This document shows, piece after piece, positions 34,934 to 49,687 of a stretch of DNA of 64,000 nt. The first letter of the stretch is position 1; each line of letters opens with the position of its first letter. The DNA is from Entomomonas moraniae (GTDB lineage Bacteria > Pseudomonadota > Gammaproteobacteria > Pseudomonadales > Pseudomonadaceae). Under the pieces are notes generated by a model. The model was not told the DNA's origin. It saw only the letters and a program-made list of their open reading frames with translations, and searched no databases. The position numbers were made by a program, and so were the translations under genes. The stretch is taken from contig NZ_CP029822.1 of the NCBI RefSeq assembly GCF_003991975.1, forward strand, positions 2,753,648 to 2,817,647, written 5' to 3'.

Positions 34934-36163
34934 TTAAAAAAGTACTCGGCAACGAATAGTGCCTTTCACTTGTTGTAATTTTTCTTGAGCAAGTTCTGAG
35001 GATTTAGCGTCGAGATCTATAACGACATAACCAACTTTTTCATTAGTTTGTAAGTATTGTCCTCTTACATTAATATTATTATCAGAAAATACTTTATTAA
35101 TCTCACTCATTACACCAGGGATATTTTGATGCACGTGAAGGATTCTGTGAATATTGCTCTGAGATGGGAGTGCAACCTCAGGGAAGTTCACCGCTGTAAT
35201 AGACGAACCATTATCGCTGTACTTGATAAGTTTTTCTGCAACTTCAACACCAATATTGCGTTGCGCTTCCATTGTTGAACCACCTATGTGAGGTGTTAAG
35301 ATCACATTATCTAAACCGCGTAATGGGCTCTGGAACTCATCTTTATTACTGCGTGGTTCAACAGGGAATACATCAATAGCCGCACCGCTTAGGTGCTCAT
35401 CTTTAATTGCATCTGCTAATGGTTCAATTTCAACAACAGTACCACGAGAGGCATTAATTAAAATACCACCTTTTTTCATTTGACGGATTTCTTTTTCACC
35501 AATCATCCACTTGGTAGAAGGAAGTTCTGGTACATGGAGCGTGACAATGTCGGCTGTAGCTAGAAGTTCTTGTAAGCTTTCAACAGGATGTGCATTACCT
35601 AATGATAGTTTATTAACCACATCATAAAAAATAACATGCATACCTAAGTTTTCAGCAAGGATAGACAGTTGTGTACCGATAGAACCGTAGCCGACAATCC
35701 CGAGGGTTTTACCTCTGATTTCAAAAGAATTGGTTGCAGATTTTAACCAACCACCACGGTGGCACCCCATGTTTTTGGCTGGTATTCCACGGAGCAATAA
35801 AATAGCTTCAGCTAAAACGAGCTCAGCAACTGAGCGTGTATTTGAATATGGCGCGTTAAATACAACAATGCCTCTTTCACAGGCGGCTTGTAGGTCAACT
35901 TGGTTAGTTCCAATACAGAAACAACCAACGGCAATTAATTTCTTTGCGCAGTCAAAGACTTCGGCGGTTAAATGTGTTCTAGAGCGAATACCAATAAAAT
36001 GAGCATCAGCAATTTTTTGCTTTAACTCTTCTTCAGGGATTGATCCAGAAATAGCTTCTATATTTTCATAGCCCGCTGCTTTTAAAGTATCGATAGCAGA
36101 TTGGTGAATACCTTCAAGCAGAAGGAATTTAATTTTACTTTTATCTAAAGAAGTTTTGCTCAT
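34934..36163 (-). CDS. serA: D-3-phosphoglycerate dehydrogenase SerA
   Basis: First enzyme of serine synthesis, NAD-dependent, 409 residues. The catalytic domain contains the Rossmann motif GKTLGIVGYGSIGTQLS, RGTVVEIEPLADAI, and the His of HIGGSTMEAQ. The C-terminal ACT domain (about 335-409) allows serine feedback, with NIPGVMSEINKVFSDNNINV. It is divergent from the D-2-hydroxyglutarate dehydrogenase gene. In this lineage SerA can reduce 2-oxoglutarate, and the neighbour reoxidises the product. Confidence 0.95.
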   Translation of the reverse strand: MSKTSLDKSKIKFLLLEGIHQSAIDTLKAAGYENIEAISGSIPEEELKQKIADAHFIGIRSRTHLTAEVFDCAKKLIAVGCFCIGTNQVDLQAACERGIVVFNAPYSNTRSVAELVLAEAILLLRGIPAKNMGCHRGGWLKSATNSFEIRGKTLGIVGYGSIGTQLSILAENLGMHVIFYDVVNKLSLGNAHPVESLQELLATADIVTLHVPELPSTKWMIGEKEIRQMKKGGILINASRGTVVEIEPLADAIKDEHLSGAAIDVFPVEPRSNKDEFQSPLRGLDNVILTPHIGGSTMEAQRNIGVEVAEKLIKYSDNGSSITAVNFPEVALPSQSNIHRILHVHQNIPGVMSEINKVFSDNNINVRGQYLQTNEKVGYVVIDLDAKSSELAQEKLQQVKGTIRCRVLF

Positions 36164-36327
36164 TGTATTCTGTCCATTTTATTAAAAATCACAAATAATA
36201 GTGTTAAGTTTAAACTTTAATAATAAAGGGTGTGTGAAATAGTTCAACTATGCTAGCATATTCTAAAGCACGTAAGAACTGGATATTTTATCAAGTTCTG
36301 TATGAATTTTTTGAGAGATTAAGAAAA

Positions 36328-37719
36328 ATGACAAATAAGCTCCTTTTAGAATCATTACAAAAATTGATTGAGCCTAGTAAGATGTTAACGGACACTGAGT
36401 CCCTTGAAGCCTATGGTAAAGACTGGACTAAAATTTATACGCCTAATCCGATGGCAATTGTTTTTCCTAAAACGACTGAAGAAGTTCAAGCCATTGTGCA
36501 GTGGGCAAATGAGCATAAGGTGGGGCTTGTTCCGTCTGGTGGTCGTACTGGTCTTTCGGGGGCTGCGGTAGCCACTAATCAAGAAGTGGTGGTGTCATTT
36601 GATTACATGAATAAAATAATAGGTTTCAATGAAATTGACCGAGAAGTCATTTGTCAGCCGGGTCTGATAACGGAGCAATTGCAAAATTTTGCAGAGGACA
36701 ATGGTTTATATTACCCAGTGGATTTTGCCTCAGTGGGCTCTAGTCAAATAGGTGGTAACATTGCAACCAATGCGGGTGGCATTAAAGTTATTCGTTATGG
36801 TATGACACGCAACTGGGTTGTAGGTCTAAAGGTTGTCACAGGTAAAGGCGATTTACTAGATTTAAATAAAGGGCTAATTAAAAATGCAACAGGTTACGAT
36901 TTCCGCAATCTTTTTATCGGTGCAGAAGGAACACTCGGTTTTATTGTAGAGGCAACAATTAAGCTAGAACGTAAGCCAAATAATTTAACAGCACTTGTTT
37001 TAGCAACACCTGATTTTGAATCGATCATGTCTTTATTGCATGCATTTCAAAGTAAGTTAGACTTGACAGCTTTTGAGTTTTTTTCAGACCGTTGTTTAGA
37101 AAAGATTTTAGATCGTGGTGATATTCCTGCGCCACTTGATGATCGTTACCCATTTTATGCATTGATTGAGTTTGAAGCACTCACTGAAACGATAAAAGAT
37201 GAAGCATTAGCCATTTTTGAAAATTGTATGGAGCAAGGTTGGGTCGTTGATGGGGTGATTAGTCAAAGCGAGCAACAATTAAAAAACTTATGGCGCTTAC
37301 GTGAGGATATTTCAGAAACTATAGCACCCTTTACACCCTATAAAAATGATTTATCAGTGACTATCAGTAAAGTACCAAGTTTTTTAGCGGATATTGATGA
37401 GGTGGTTAAAGCTGATTATCCTGATTTTGATGTGCTTTGGTATGGTCATATTGGTGACGGTAATTTGCATTTAAATATTTTAAAACCACAAAATCTTGCT
37501 AAAGAAGAGTTTTTTGCAAAATGTGCCACTGTAAATAAAGATGTGTTTGAGATAGTTAAAAAATATAATGGTTCTGTTTCTGCAGAGCATGGAGTGGGCT
37601 TAGTTAAGCGAGATTATTTAGAGTATAGTCGCTCAGCTGTAGAGATAGATTACATGCGTTCGGTAAAAGCGGTATTTGATCCTAATAATATCATGAATCC
37701 TGGAAAGATATTTAAATAA
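36328..37719 (+). CDS. D-2-hydroxyglutarate dehydrogenase (FAD-linked oxidase)
   Basis: FAD enzyme of about 463 residues that oxidises D-2-hydroxyglutarate to 2-oxoglutarate. The FAD-binding PCMH domain has LVPSGGRTGLSGAAVA, QIGGNIATNAGG and GAEGTLGFI. The C-terminal part has the metal-binding HIGDGNLHLN and AEHGVGL. I start at ATG 36328, giving MTNKLLLESLQKLIEP, as in Pseudomonas homologues; ATG 36250 would add 26 residues without a match. Pairing with serA across 160 bases supports this over a D-lactate dehydrogenase role. Confidence 0.88.
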   Translation: MTNKLLLESLQKLIEPSKMLTDTESLEAYGKDWTKIYTPNPMAIVFPKTTEEVQAIVQWANEHKVGLVPSGGRTGLSGAAVATNQEVVVSFDYMNKIIGFNEIDREVICQPGLITEQLQNFAEDNGLYYPVDFASVGSSQIGGNIATNAGGIKVIRYGMTRNWVVGLKVVTGKGDLLDLNKGLIKNATGYDFRNLFIGAEGTLGFIVEATIKLERKPNNLTALVLATPDFESIMSLLHAFQSKLDLTAFEFFSDRCLEKILDRGDIPAPLDDRYPFYALIEFEALTETIKDEALAIFENCMEQGWVVDGVISQSEQQLKNLWRLREDISETIAPFTPYKNDLSVTISKVPSFLADIDEVVKADYPDFDVLWYGHIGDGNLHLNILKPQNLAKEEFFAKCATVNKDVFEIVKKYNGSVSAEHGVGLVKRDYLEYSRSAVEIDYMRSVKAVFDPNNIMNPGKIFK

Positions 37720-37729
37720 CATTTTATAT

Positions 37730-37761
37730 GCCACCTTGCTTTTAGCTTATCTGAAGGTGGC
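37730..37761. terminator. Hairpin between convergent genes
   Basis: GCCACCTT/AAGGTGGC (37730-37737 with 37754-37761) with a 16-base loop lies between the D-2-hydroxyglutarate dehydrogenase gene and the racemase gene. The T tail is short, so it is a weak terminator candidate in either direction. Confidence 0.5.
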
Positions 37762-37770
37762 TTAAATTGC

Positions 37771-38463
37771 CTAAGTTAATGCCAATGTGACAGCTTTTTC
37801 TGCATGAATAAGTGTTGTATCAAATAAGGGGATAGATGTGTCAGATTGTTTTATTAACATGCCTATTTCAGTACAGCCTAAAATAATTGCCTGTGCCCCA
37901 TTTTCAACAAGCTTATCAATAATGGATAGATAAGTTTCTTTTGAAGATTGCCTTATAATTCCAGAGCAAAGTTCGTCATAGATGATAGTATGCACTCTCT
38001 TTCTATCTGCTGAGTCAGGTGTAATAACATGCAAGCCGTATTGATCTATAAGCCGTTTTTTGTAAAAGTCTTTCTCCATTGTAAATGCAGTGCCTAACAA
38101 CCCTACTTGTGTAATCCCTTTGTTCAATAATGCATCACCTGTTGCATCAGCAATATGGATAATGGGGATTTGGATATTGTGGGCAATCGTATCGGCAACA
38201 ATATGCATGGTATTTGTACAAATAAGTAAAAAGTCAACTCCCGCCTTCTCTATATTTTGAGCTGCATCTGTTAATAACTGCCCAGCCTTTTGCCAGTTTC
38301 CTTGCTGTTGTAAGATTTCGATTTCGGCAAAATCGACACTGTATAAGACGAGTTTGGCTGAGTGTAAACCGCCTAGTTGTTCTTTGATTTTTGTGTTTAT
38401 CAAACGATAATAATCGGTGGTGCTTTCCCAGCTCATTCCACCGAGTAAACCAATAGTTTTCAT
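37771..38463 (-). CDS. Aspartate/glutamate racemase family protein, YgeA-like
   Basis: A cofactor-independent amino acid racemase of 230 residues. It begins MKTIGLLGGMSWESTTDYYR, a hallmark of the YgeA group, and has two catalytic cysteines: Cys82 in ICTNTMH and Cys197 in GCTEIGML. Substrates of the family include aspartate, homoserine and others, so the exact one is open. It sits leftward between psiE and the D-2-hydroxyglutarate dehydrogenase gene. Confidence 0.87.
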   Translation of the reverse strand: MKTIGLLGGMSWESTTDYYRLINTKIKEQLGGLHSAKLVLYSVDFAEIEILQQQGNWQKAGQLLTDAAQNIEKAGVDFLLICTNTMHIVADTIAHNIQIPIIHIADATGDALLNKGITQVGLLGTAFTMEKDFYKKRLIDQYGLHVITPDSADRKRVHTIIYDELCSGIIRQSSKETYLSIIDKLVENGAQAIILGCTEIGMLIKQSDTSIPLFDTTLIHAEKAVTLALT

Positions 38464-38520
38464 GGAGTCAAATCCTTCTTTCTATTAAAAAATATACAAT
38501 ATTTACTGAGCGTCTTGTGA

Positions 38521-38967
38521 TTATTTACTTTCATCCTCTTCTTTCACATGAAAGCGGGATGAAGCGATACGCACAATTAAGACGGCGATAGATAATAACA
38601 AAATAGCCCCGCAGACCTGAATAATACCCCAGCTCGGTTTATGGTTATGGGAGATATCAGAAATCAATAAACGAGTAAGTGCGGTGATAGAAACATAAAT
38701 AAGAAAACGTACAGGCATTCGCTTAGTTTTAAAGTAAATACCAACCATGGCACCTAGCTCAAGGTATATAAAGAGCATTAAAATACCATCAACTAGCTCT
38801 TTATGCGCTGTGAAAATACTTAAGAACTCTTGTAGTGCTGCCCAAGCAATAATGGCACCCACTGCAAACAGAGCAATATAATGAAATACTTCAACAAATA
38901 AATTACCGAGAGAGTCTGCTTGCTTATTAAAAGCTTCTCTAAATAGGTCTATTTTATTTTTAGACAT
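38521..38967 (-). CDS. psiE: PsiE family membrane protein
   Basis: Inner-membrane protein of about 148 residues with four hydrophobic segments (for example YIALFAVGAIIAWAAL and IIQVCGAILLLSIAVLIV). The pattern, with FLIYVSITALTRLLISD and a final charged tail, matches PsiE, a phosphate-starvation-inducible protein of unknown function. ATG 38967 is preferred over 38985, with AGG upstream though at long spacing. In Pseudomonas, ftsB would follow eno at this position. Confidence 0.82.
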   Translation of the reverse strand: MSKNKIDLFREAFNKQADSLGNLFVEVFHYIALFAVGAIIAWAALQEFLSIFTAHKELVDGILMLFIYLELGAMVGIYFKTKRMPVRFLIYVSITALTRLLISDISHNHKPSWGIIQVCGAILLLSIAVLIVRIASSRFHVKEEDESK

Positions 38968-39082
38968 TGTTATTTTACCTAACATAATTTTAAGTGCAGG
39001 AGTCTGTATTATAGCGGGTTTAATAACGATGGGAGTAAATAAAGTGATGATTAATTTTTTATATTAAGAATTTTAAAGTAGA

Positions 39083-39110
39083 CATTGCAGGATGATTTCA
39101 CCCTGCAATG
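39083..39110 (-). terminator. Terminator after eno
   Basis: A nine-base perfect stem, CATTGCAGG/CCTGCAATG (39083-39091 with 39102-39110), lies 11 bases past the eno stop in the leftward direction. The T tail is modest. Confidence 0.65.
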
Positions 39111-39120
39111 GGGATGGTAT

Positions 39121-42955
<3,835 letters not shown>

Positions 42956-43135
42956 CTAAAATAGCAATATATAACCAAAATCTAATTTATTTCAATAAGA
43001 TAAAGAAATGTGTAAAGGACTTTTGGGTTGAATTGCTTTAAATTTAAGACGGGATAATAGTCTACCTTAATGTTGCTTGTCCGTCCATGATTTATACTCA
43101 ATAGAGTCGTTTTATCATAAAAAAGTATATTTCTA

Positions 43136-43163
43136 CTTGAAAGTAAAAAAAAATCCCCCATAT
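43136..43163 (+). promoter_or_regulatory. Sigma-32 heat-shock promoter of grpE
   Basis: CTTGAAA (43136-43142) and CCCCATAT (43156-43163) are separated by 13 bases, an excellent match to the RpoH consensus. The spacer is a nearly pure A tract. It lies 55 bases before the grpE ATG. Confidence 0.85.
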
Positions 43164-43217
43164 TTGTTAGCAGTTAAAGTTTGTTTGGATTTTAGCAAGT
43201 TCTAGAAGGAGAAACCT

Positions 43218-43763
43218 ATGAGCGAAGAGCAAAAGCAAGCGGCAGAATCAAATGATATTGAGAATACAGAAGAGCAAAAACTAACGAATGAGCAATGTGG
43301 TGAAAGTGCTAGAGTTGCAGAGTTAGAGTCAGAATTAGAAGAAGCAAAAAATCAAGTATTACGTGCAGCGGCTGAAGTGCAAAATATGCGTCGTCGTGTT
43401 GAGCAGGATATTGAAAAAGCACATAAGTTTGCTTTAGAAAAATTTGCCTCTGATTTATTGCCTGTATTAGACAGCCTAGAGCGAGGTATTGAGGTTTCAG
43501 TAGGTGATCATGATTCAGTTGCTGCGATTCGTGAAGGAATGGAGTTAACACTAAAAGTTTTTAAAGATACATTGAAGCGCTTCAATATTGAAGAAGTTAA
43601 CCCAGAGGGAGAGCCTTTTAACCCTGATACACAACAGGCTATGGCAATGGAACCTAGTGAGAATGTTGAACCAAATACAGTGCTGAAGGTTTTTCAAAAA
43701 GGTTATCTGATTAATGGAAGATTATTACGCCCTGCAATGGTTGTTGTGAGTAAAGCGCCTTAA
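43218..43763 (+). CDS. grpE: Nucleotide exchange factor GrpE
   Basis: Dimeric exchange factor for DnaK, 181 residues. The N-terminal tail is acidic and glutamine-rich. The long coiled-coil helix runs from about residue 30 to 90 ([20 protein letters not shown], then [19 protein letters not shown]). The beta domain ends with [29 protein letters not shown] precedes the ATG at good spacing. It is the first gene of a grpE-dnaK-dnaJ cluster driven by a sigma-32 promoter. Confidence 0.95.
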   Translation: MSEEQKQAAESNDIENTEEQKLTNEQCGESARVAELESELEEAKNQVLRAAAEVQNMRRRVEQDIEKAHKFALEKFASDLLPVLDSLERGIEVSVGDHDSVAAIREGMELTLKVFKDTLKRFNIEEVNPEGEPFNPDTQQAMAMEPSENVEPNTVLKVFQKGYLINGRLLRPAMVVVSKAP

Positions 43764-43775
43764 AAAATATATAAA

Positions 43776-43810
43776 AAGGGCTTGAAATTTACTAAAACGC
43801 CCTTATTTAT
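43776..43810 (+). promoter_or_regulatory. Hairpin with second RpoH-like motif between grpE and dnaK
   Basis: AAGGGC/GCCCTT (43776-43781 with 43799-43804) forms a weak terminator-like hairpin. Overlapping it, CTTGAAA (43781-43787) and CCCTTAT (43800-43806) resemble a poorer sigma-32 promoter. It may attenuate grpE readthrough and restart dnaK transcription. This is inference from sequence only. Confidence 0.4.
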
Positions 43811-43893
43811 TTAGCAAGCTTAATGTTTAAATATATAAATACGAATTAATTGAAACAACGTTCAACGTTATTTTAGTTTCAGGAGAGTTATAA

Positions 43894-45813
43894 ATGGGTA
43901 AAATTATTGGTATAGACTTAGGAACAACGAATTCCTGTGTGTCTGTTTTAGAAAATGGTGTTGCTAAAGTTATTGAAAACTCAGAGGGTGCACGTACTAC
44001 ACCTTCAGTTATTGCTTACACAAAAGATGGCGAAATTTTAGTGGGTCAATCTGCTAAACGTCAAGCAGTAACTAACCCACATAATACATTGTACGCAGTT
44101 AAACGTTTAATCGGTCGTAAATTCGATGAAAGTGTTGTACAAAAAGATATCAGCTTAGTGCCTTATAAAATTGTCAAAGCGGACAATGGTGATGCATGGG
44201 TTGAGGTGAATGGCCAAAAAATGGCACCGCCACAAATTTCTGCTGAAGTGTTAAAGAAAATGAAGAAAACAGCAGAAGATTATCTAGGTGAGGCTGTTAC
44301 TGAGGCGGTAATTACTGTACCTGCTTATTTTAATGATAGCCAACGTCAAGCAACTAAAGATGCAGGTAAAATTGCTGGTTTAGAGGTTAAACGTATCATT
44401 AATGAACCAACAGCGGCTGCGCTCGCTTATGGTATGGATAAATCTAAAGGCGATCACACAATTATTGTATATGACTTAGGTGGTGGTACCTTCGACGTTT
44501 CTGTGATCGAAATTGCTGAGGTTGACGGTGAACATCAATTTGAAGTATTGGCGACTAATGGTGATACTTTCTTAGGTGGTGAAGACTTTGACTTACGCTT
44601 GATCGACTACTTAGCTGATGAGTTCAAAAAAGAAAATGGCATGGATCTAAAAGGCGATCCACTAGCAATGCAACGTTTAAAAGAAGCTGCGGAAAAAGCT
44701 AAGATTGAGCTTTCATCTAGCCAACAAACAGATGTTAACTTACCTTACATTACAGCAGACCAAACAGGTCCTAAGCACTTAAATGTAAAAGTAACACGTG
44801 CCAAATTAGAAGCATTGGTAGAAGATTTAGTTGCTCGTACGATAGAACCTTGTAAAATAGCATTAAAAGATGCAGGTCTTGATGCAAGCAAAATCGATGA
44901 GGTCATCCTTGTGGGTGGTCAAACTCGCATGCCTTTAGTACAACAAAAAGTAACTGAGTTCTTTGGTAAAGAGCCTCGTCGTGATGTTAACCCTGATGAA
45001 GCTGTTGCTATGGGTGCGGCTATTCAAGGTGCTGTATTATCAGGCGATGTTAAGGACGTATTATTATTAGACGTTACACCATTAACCCTTGGTATCGAAA
45101 CAATGGGTGGCGTAATGACTCCGTTAATTGATAAGAATACAACGATTCCTACTAAGAAATCACAAGTATTCTCTACCGCGGATGATAACCAAAACGCAGT
45201 AACGATTCATGTATTACAAGGTGAGCGTAAACAAGCGGCTCAAAATAAGACCTTAGGTCGTTTTGATTTGGCAGATATTCCACCTGCGCCACGTGGTGTG
45301 CCACAAATTGAAGTAACATTTGATATTGATGCTAATGGTATTTTAAACGTATCGGCAAAAGATAAGGCAACCGGTAAACAACAATCAATCGTGATCAAGG
45401 CAAACTCTGGTTTGTCAGATGATGAGATTGAGAAGATGGTACGTGATGCTGAGGCTAATGCTGAGGAAGATCGTAAGTTTGAAGAGCTTGTAACGGCACG
45501 TAACTTGGGTGATCAAACAGCGCATGCGGCTCGTAAAATGATTACTGATTTAGGTGATAAAGTAACAGCTGATGAAAAAGCGGCTATCGAAAAAGCGATT
45601 GCTGATGTTGAAGAAGCTGTAAAAGGTGACAGCAAAGATGATATTGAAGCGAAAGTAAAAGCTTTAAATGATGTAACTGCACCTGTTGCACAAAAAGCTT
45701 ATGCTGACCAAGCACAAGGTCAAGCACATGATGCCGGCGCTGACCAAAGTAAACAAGGCGATGATGTGTTAGATGCTGAGTTTGAAGAAGTTAAAGATAA
45801 TAAAGATAAGTAA
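43894..45813 (+). CDS. dnaK: Molecular chaperone DnaK (Hsp70)
   Basis: Hsp70 chaperone of 639 residues. The ATPase domain begins [19 protein letters not shown], with [16 protein letters not shown] and [13 protein letters not shown]. The substrate-binding domain contains [14 protein letters not shown], and the C-terminus has the EEV-like DAEFEEVKD tail. The codon choice is more regular than in its neighbours, as for a highly expressed gene. It works with DnaJ and GrpE encoded alongside. A strong terminator follows. Confidence 0.98.
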   Translation: MGKIIGIDLGTTNSCVSVLENGVAKVIENSEGARTTPSVIAYTKDGEILVGQSAKRQAVTNPHNTLYAVKRLIGRKFDESVVQKDISLVPYKIVKADNGDAWVEVNGQKMAPPQISAEVLKKMKKTAEDYLGEAVTEAVITVPAYFNDSQRQATKDAGKIAGLEVKRIINEPTAAALAYGMDKSKGDHTIIVYDLGGGTFDVSVIEIAEVDGEHQFEVLATNGDTFLGGEDFDLRLIDYLADEFKKENGMDLKGDPLAMQRLKEAAEKAKIELSSSQQTDVNLPYITADQTGPKHLNVKVTRAKLEALVEDLVARTIEPCKIALKDAGLDASKIDEVILVGGQTRMPLVQQKVTEFFGKEPRRDVNPDEAVAMGAAIQGAVLSGDVKDVLLLDVTPLTLGIETMGGVMTPLIDKNTTIPTKKSQVFSTADDNQNAVTIHVLQGERKQAAQNKTLGRFDLADIPPAPRGVPQIEVTFDIDANGILNVSAKDKATGKQQSIVIKANSGLSDDEIEKMVRDAEANAEEDRKFEELVTARNLGDQTAHAARKMITDLGDKVTADEKAAIEKAIADVEEAVKGDSKDDIEAKVKALNDVTAPVAQKAYADQAQGQAHDAGADQSKQGDDVLDAEFEEVKDNKDK

Positions 45814-45842
45814 TTCATAGGAGTTATCTTTAGAGTGTGATG

Positions 45843-45880
45843 CAAACGCGGGTAGTTTATTACTTTCCCGCGTTTGTTTA
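45843..45880 (+). terminator. Terminator after dnaK
   Basis: A ten-base perfect stem, CAAACGCGGG/CCCGCGTTTG (45843-45852 with 45867-45876), with a 14-base loop, then TTTATTT. It lies about 30 bases past the dnaK stop, so dnaJ needs its own promoter or readthrough. Confidence 0.85.
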
Positions 45881-46004
45881 TTTATGAAGGGATCATTTGT
45901 CTTTTCACAAAAGTAGTTATTTGATTCCTTTTTAAGGGTAAATCATCTAATCTGTTAGACTTTTATTTATTAAGTGTTGTTTAGGGGTATTAGGTAAAGA
46001 GGTT

Positions 46005-47132
46005 ATGGCAAAGCGCGATTACTATGAAGTTCTCGGAGTGGAAAGAACGGTTACAGAAGTAGAGTTAAAAAAAGCATACCGTCGAGTAGCGATGAAATAT
46101 CATCCTGACCGTAATCCGGACAATAAAGAAGCAGAAGAAAAATTTAAAGAAGCCAACGAAGCTTATGAGATTTTATCCGATAACCAAAAGCGTAGCGCTT
46201 ATGATCAGTATGGTCATGCTGGTGTTGACCCACAAATGGGTGGCGGTGGTTTTGGTGGTGGAGCTGGTTTCTCAGATATTTTTGATATGTTTGGTGATAT
46301 CTTTGGTGATACTGGCGGGCGACGTGGACGCAGTGGAGCCCAGAGAGGGCATGATTTACGTTACACATTAGATCTTACCTTAGAAGAAGCGGTAAAAGGC
46401 AAAGAAGTTACCATCAAGGTTCCTACCTATGTGGGCTGTAAAACATGTAATGGCTCTGGCGCTAAAGCAGGTTCAACACCAGAAACTTGTAAAACGTGCG
46501 GCGGTCATGGTCAAGTAAGAATGCAAGCAGGCTTTTTCTCAGTACAACAAGCATGCCCAGATTGTCATGGCTCAGGTAAAGTGATTAAAGATCCATGCCC
46601 AGATTGTCATGGAGAAGGTCGAGTACAAGAAACAAAAACATTGTCTGTCAAAGTGCCCGAAGGTGTGGATACTGGCGATAAAATACGCTTGTCAGGCGAG
46701 GGTGAAGCAGGTTCTATGGGTGGCCCAGCCGGTGACTTGTATGTTGTGATCAATGTTAAAAAACATAGTATCTTCCAGCGCGATGGCCGAGATTTATATT
46801 GCGAAGTTCCTATTAGCTTTCCTGATGCAGCCTTAGGTGCCGAATTAGAAGTGCCTACATTAGATGGGCGTGTCAAATTAAAAATACCAGAAGGTACCCA
46901 AACAGGTAAAATTTTCCGTTTACGTGGTAAGGGCATAAAGCCTGTGCGAGGGGGTTCTGTTGGTGATTTGTTGTGCAAGGTAATTATCGAAACTCCTGTG
47001 AAACTTGATAAAGAGCAACGAGAGTTACTTGAAAAACTACGTGAAACAATTGACGGTTCCGCACATCAAACACCACAAGCTACAGGATGGTTTGAGAGCG
47101 TGAAAAGTTTTTTTGAAAGTTTTAAATCCTAA
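46005..47132 (+). CDS. dnaJ: Molecular chaperone DnaJ (Hsp40)
   Basis: Co-chaperone that stimulates DnaK ATPase. The J domain has HPD at 33-35. A Gly-rich region with GDIFGD follows, then four zinc motifs ([32 protein letters not shown]) and the C-terminal substrate-binding domains. The 375-residue length is normal for type I DnaJ. AAAGAGG precedes the ATG. It is followed after 10 bases by dapB, as in Pseudomonas. Confidence 0.97.
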   Translation: MAKRDYYEVLGVERTVTEVELKKAYRRVAMKYHPDRNPDNKEAEEKFKEANEAYEILSDNQKRSAYDQYGHAGVDPQMGGGGFGGGAGFSDIFDMFGDIFGDTGGRRGRSGAQRGHDLRYTLDLTLEEAVKGKEVTIKVPTYVGCKTCNGSGAKAGSTPETCKTCGGHGQVRMQAGFFSVQQACPDCHGSGKVIKDPCPDCHGEGRVQETKTLSVKVPEGVDTGDKIRLSGEGEAGSMGGPAGDLYVVINVKKHSIFQRDGRDLYCEVPISFPDAALGAELEVPTLDGRVKLKIPEGTQTGKIFRLRGKGIKPVRGGSVGDLLCKVIIETPVKLDKEQRELLEKLRETIDGSAHQTPQATGWFESVKSFFESFKS

Positions 47133-47139
47133 GGTATAG

Positions 47140-47946
<807 letters not shown>

Positions 47947-47972
47947 TATTTAAAATCTATTGGGTAGTTGTG

Positions 47973-49034
47973 ATGAAATTGAAAAATGACCGCTTTTTAC
48001 GCGCTTTATTGAAGCAACCCGTTGATGTAACTCCTGTTTGGATGATGCGCCAAGCAGGCCGTTATCTGCCAGAGTATCGGGCAACGCGCGAAAAAGCGGG
48101 TGACTTTATGAGTTTGTGTAAAAATGCTGAATTAGCTTGTGAAGTTACATTGCAACCACTTGAGCGTTTTCCTCTTGATGCTGCTATTTTATTTTCCGAT
48201 ATTTTGACGATTCCTGATGCCATGGGGCTAGGGCTTTATTTTGAGACAGGTGAAGGCCCGAGATTCAAAAAAGTTATTAATACTATGGCTGATGTTAATG
48301 CCTTGCCAATACTTGATCCTGAAAAGGATTTAGGCTATGTTATGCAGGCAGTTCGTACGATTTATAAAGAATTAAATGGCCGGGTTCCTTTGATTGGTTT
48401 TGCAGGAAGCCCGTGGACACTAGCCACTTATATGGTCGAAGGTGGTTCAAGTAAAGATTTTCGTAAAATCAAGGCTATGGCTTATGATACCCCTGAAATT
48501 GTTCATGCTTTATTAGCTAAGCTTACCCAATCCGTTATTAGCTACCTCAACGGTCAAATTTTAGCAGGTGCACAGGCTATTCAGATTTTTGATACGTGGG
48601 GGGGGAATTTAGCCTCTAATGCTTATTTAGAGTTTTCTCTTGCTTATATGCAGCAAATTGTTAATGGATTGATTAAAGAACACGAAGGTAGAACTATACC
48701 CATTATTTTATTCACAAAAAATGGTGGGCAGTGGTTAGAAGCAATGGCGAATACAGGTGCTACTGCACTAGGACTGGACTGGACATGTGACCTTGGTGAA
48801 GCAAGACTTCGTGTTGGTGAAAAAATAGCACTACAAGGCAATATGGATCCTTCTGTACTTTATGCTAATTCACAAGCCATTACTAAAGAAGTGCAAAGAA
48901 TTTTAGCCTCTTATGGTAAAGGCTCTGGGCATGTGTTTAACTTGGGGCATGGTATTACGCCAGAGGTTAACCCTGATAATGCTGCTGTATTTATTAATGC
49001 AGTACACGAGCTTTCGGCGCGTTATCATTCATAA
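47973..49034 (+). CDS. hemE: Uroporphyrinogen decarboxylase
   Basis: Decarboxylates uroporphyrinogen III to coproporphyrinogen III in heme synthesis. The 353-residue protein has the signature [15 protein letters not shown], then [39 protein letters not shown] and NLGHGI. GTG 47970 directly precedes ATG 47973; the ATG is chosen as start. Its stop overlaps the tsaC start by one base (TAATG). Confidence 0.95.
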   Translation: MKLKNDRFLRALLKQPVDVTPVWMMRQAGRYLPEYRATREKAGDFMSLCKNAELACEVTLQPLERFPLDAAILFSDILTIPDAMGLGLYFETGEGPRFKKVINTMADVNALPILDPEKDLGYVMQAVRTIYKELNGRVPLIGFAGSPWTLATYMVEGGSSKDFRKIKAMAYDTPEIVHALLAKLTQSVISYLNGQILAGAQAIQIFDTWGGNLASNAYLEFSLAYMQQIVNGLIKEHEGRTIPIILFTKNGGQWLEAMANTGATALGLDWTCDLGEARLRVGEKIALQGNMDPSVLYANSQAITKEVQRILASYGKGSGHVFNLGHGITPEVNPDNAAVFINAVHELSARYHS

Positions 49035-49585
49035 TGATCAGCAAATGGCAGATTCATCATGTAGCTCATTTACTTGAGCAAGGTACGGTGGTCGCTTATC
49101 CTACTGAAGGGGTTTGGGGTATTGGCTGTGACCCTTGGAATGAGCAAGCAACATTAAAAATTTTAGCTTTAAAAAATAGATCGATTAAAAAAGGTCTTAT
49201 CTTAATTGCGAGTGCTATTGAACAATTTGATTTTATTTTGCATGATTTACCAACGCAATATCGAGTTAAACTAGAGGAAAGTTGGCCAGGGCCATTCACA
49301 TGGCTAGTTCCTCATCATAATAGAGTTCCTTATTGGATAACAGGGGACCACGCAACGGTAGCCTTGCGTGTAACGAATCATCCATTAGTTAAAGCATTGT
49401 GTGATTTAACGGGCCCTATTGTATCTACCTCTGCTAATCCCGCGGGGCAACCATCAGCTAAAACACGGTTAATGGTAGAAAAATATTTTTATAACACTGG
49501 GCTGACTATTTTAAATGGTCGTTTAGGTGGCGCAAAAACATCAAGTCGAATTTGTGATTTACTAACGAATAAAGTACACCGTTAA
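49034..49585 (+). CDS. tsaC: Threonylcarbamoyl-AMP synthase TsaC
   Basis: YrdC-domain enzyme of 183 residues that makes threonylcarbamoyl-AMP for the t6A tRNA modification. It has YPTEGVWGIGCDPWN, KNRSIKKGLILIA (K-x-R with the KGLI loop), WPGPFTWLVP and TSANPAGQ. The short form without the Sua5 domain is typical of gammaproteobacterial TsaC. It is coupled to hemE by a TAATG overlap. In Pseudomonas tsaC lies near hemF/aroE, so this pairing differs. Confidence 0.92.
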   Translation: MISKWQIHHVAHLLEQGTVVAYPTEGVWGIGCDPWNEQATLKILALKNRSIKKGLILIASAIEQFDFILHDLPTQYRVKLEESWPGPFTWLVPHHNRVPYWITGDHATVALRVTNHPLVKALCDLTGPIVSTSANPAGQPSAKTRLMVEKYFYNTGLTILNGRLGGAKTSSRICDLLTNKVHR

Positions 49586-49630
49586 GTAAAAGATGAAAGA
49601 TAATTACATCTGTTGTTTAAATGTTTAATT

Positions 49631-49663
49631 AATAAAGGGACTCTTAGAGTCCCTTTATTAGTT
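49631..49663. terminator. Bidirectional terminator between tsaC and algP-like gene
   Basis: A perfect 13-base stem AATAAAGGGACTC/GAGTCCCTTTATT (49631-49643 with 49647-49659) with a TTA loop. A- and T-rich flanks on both sides let it serve the rightward tsaC and the leftward AlgP-like gene. Confidence 0.88.
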
Positions 49664-49687
49664 CTGTAGGATGCTAAATAGTATAAT

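Noticed and set aside
46144-46368. His-rich and other frames opposite or beside dnaJ
   Set aside because: They arise from the Gly-rich low-complexity part of dnaJ in other frames.
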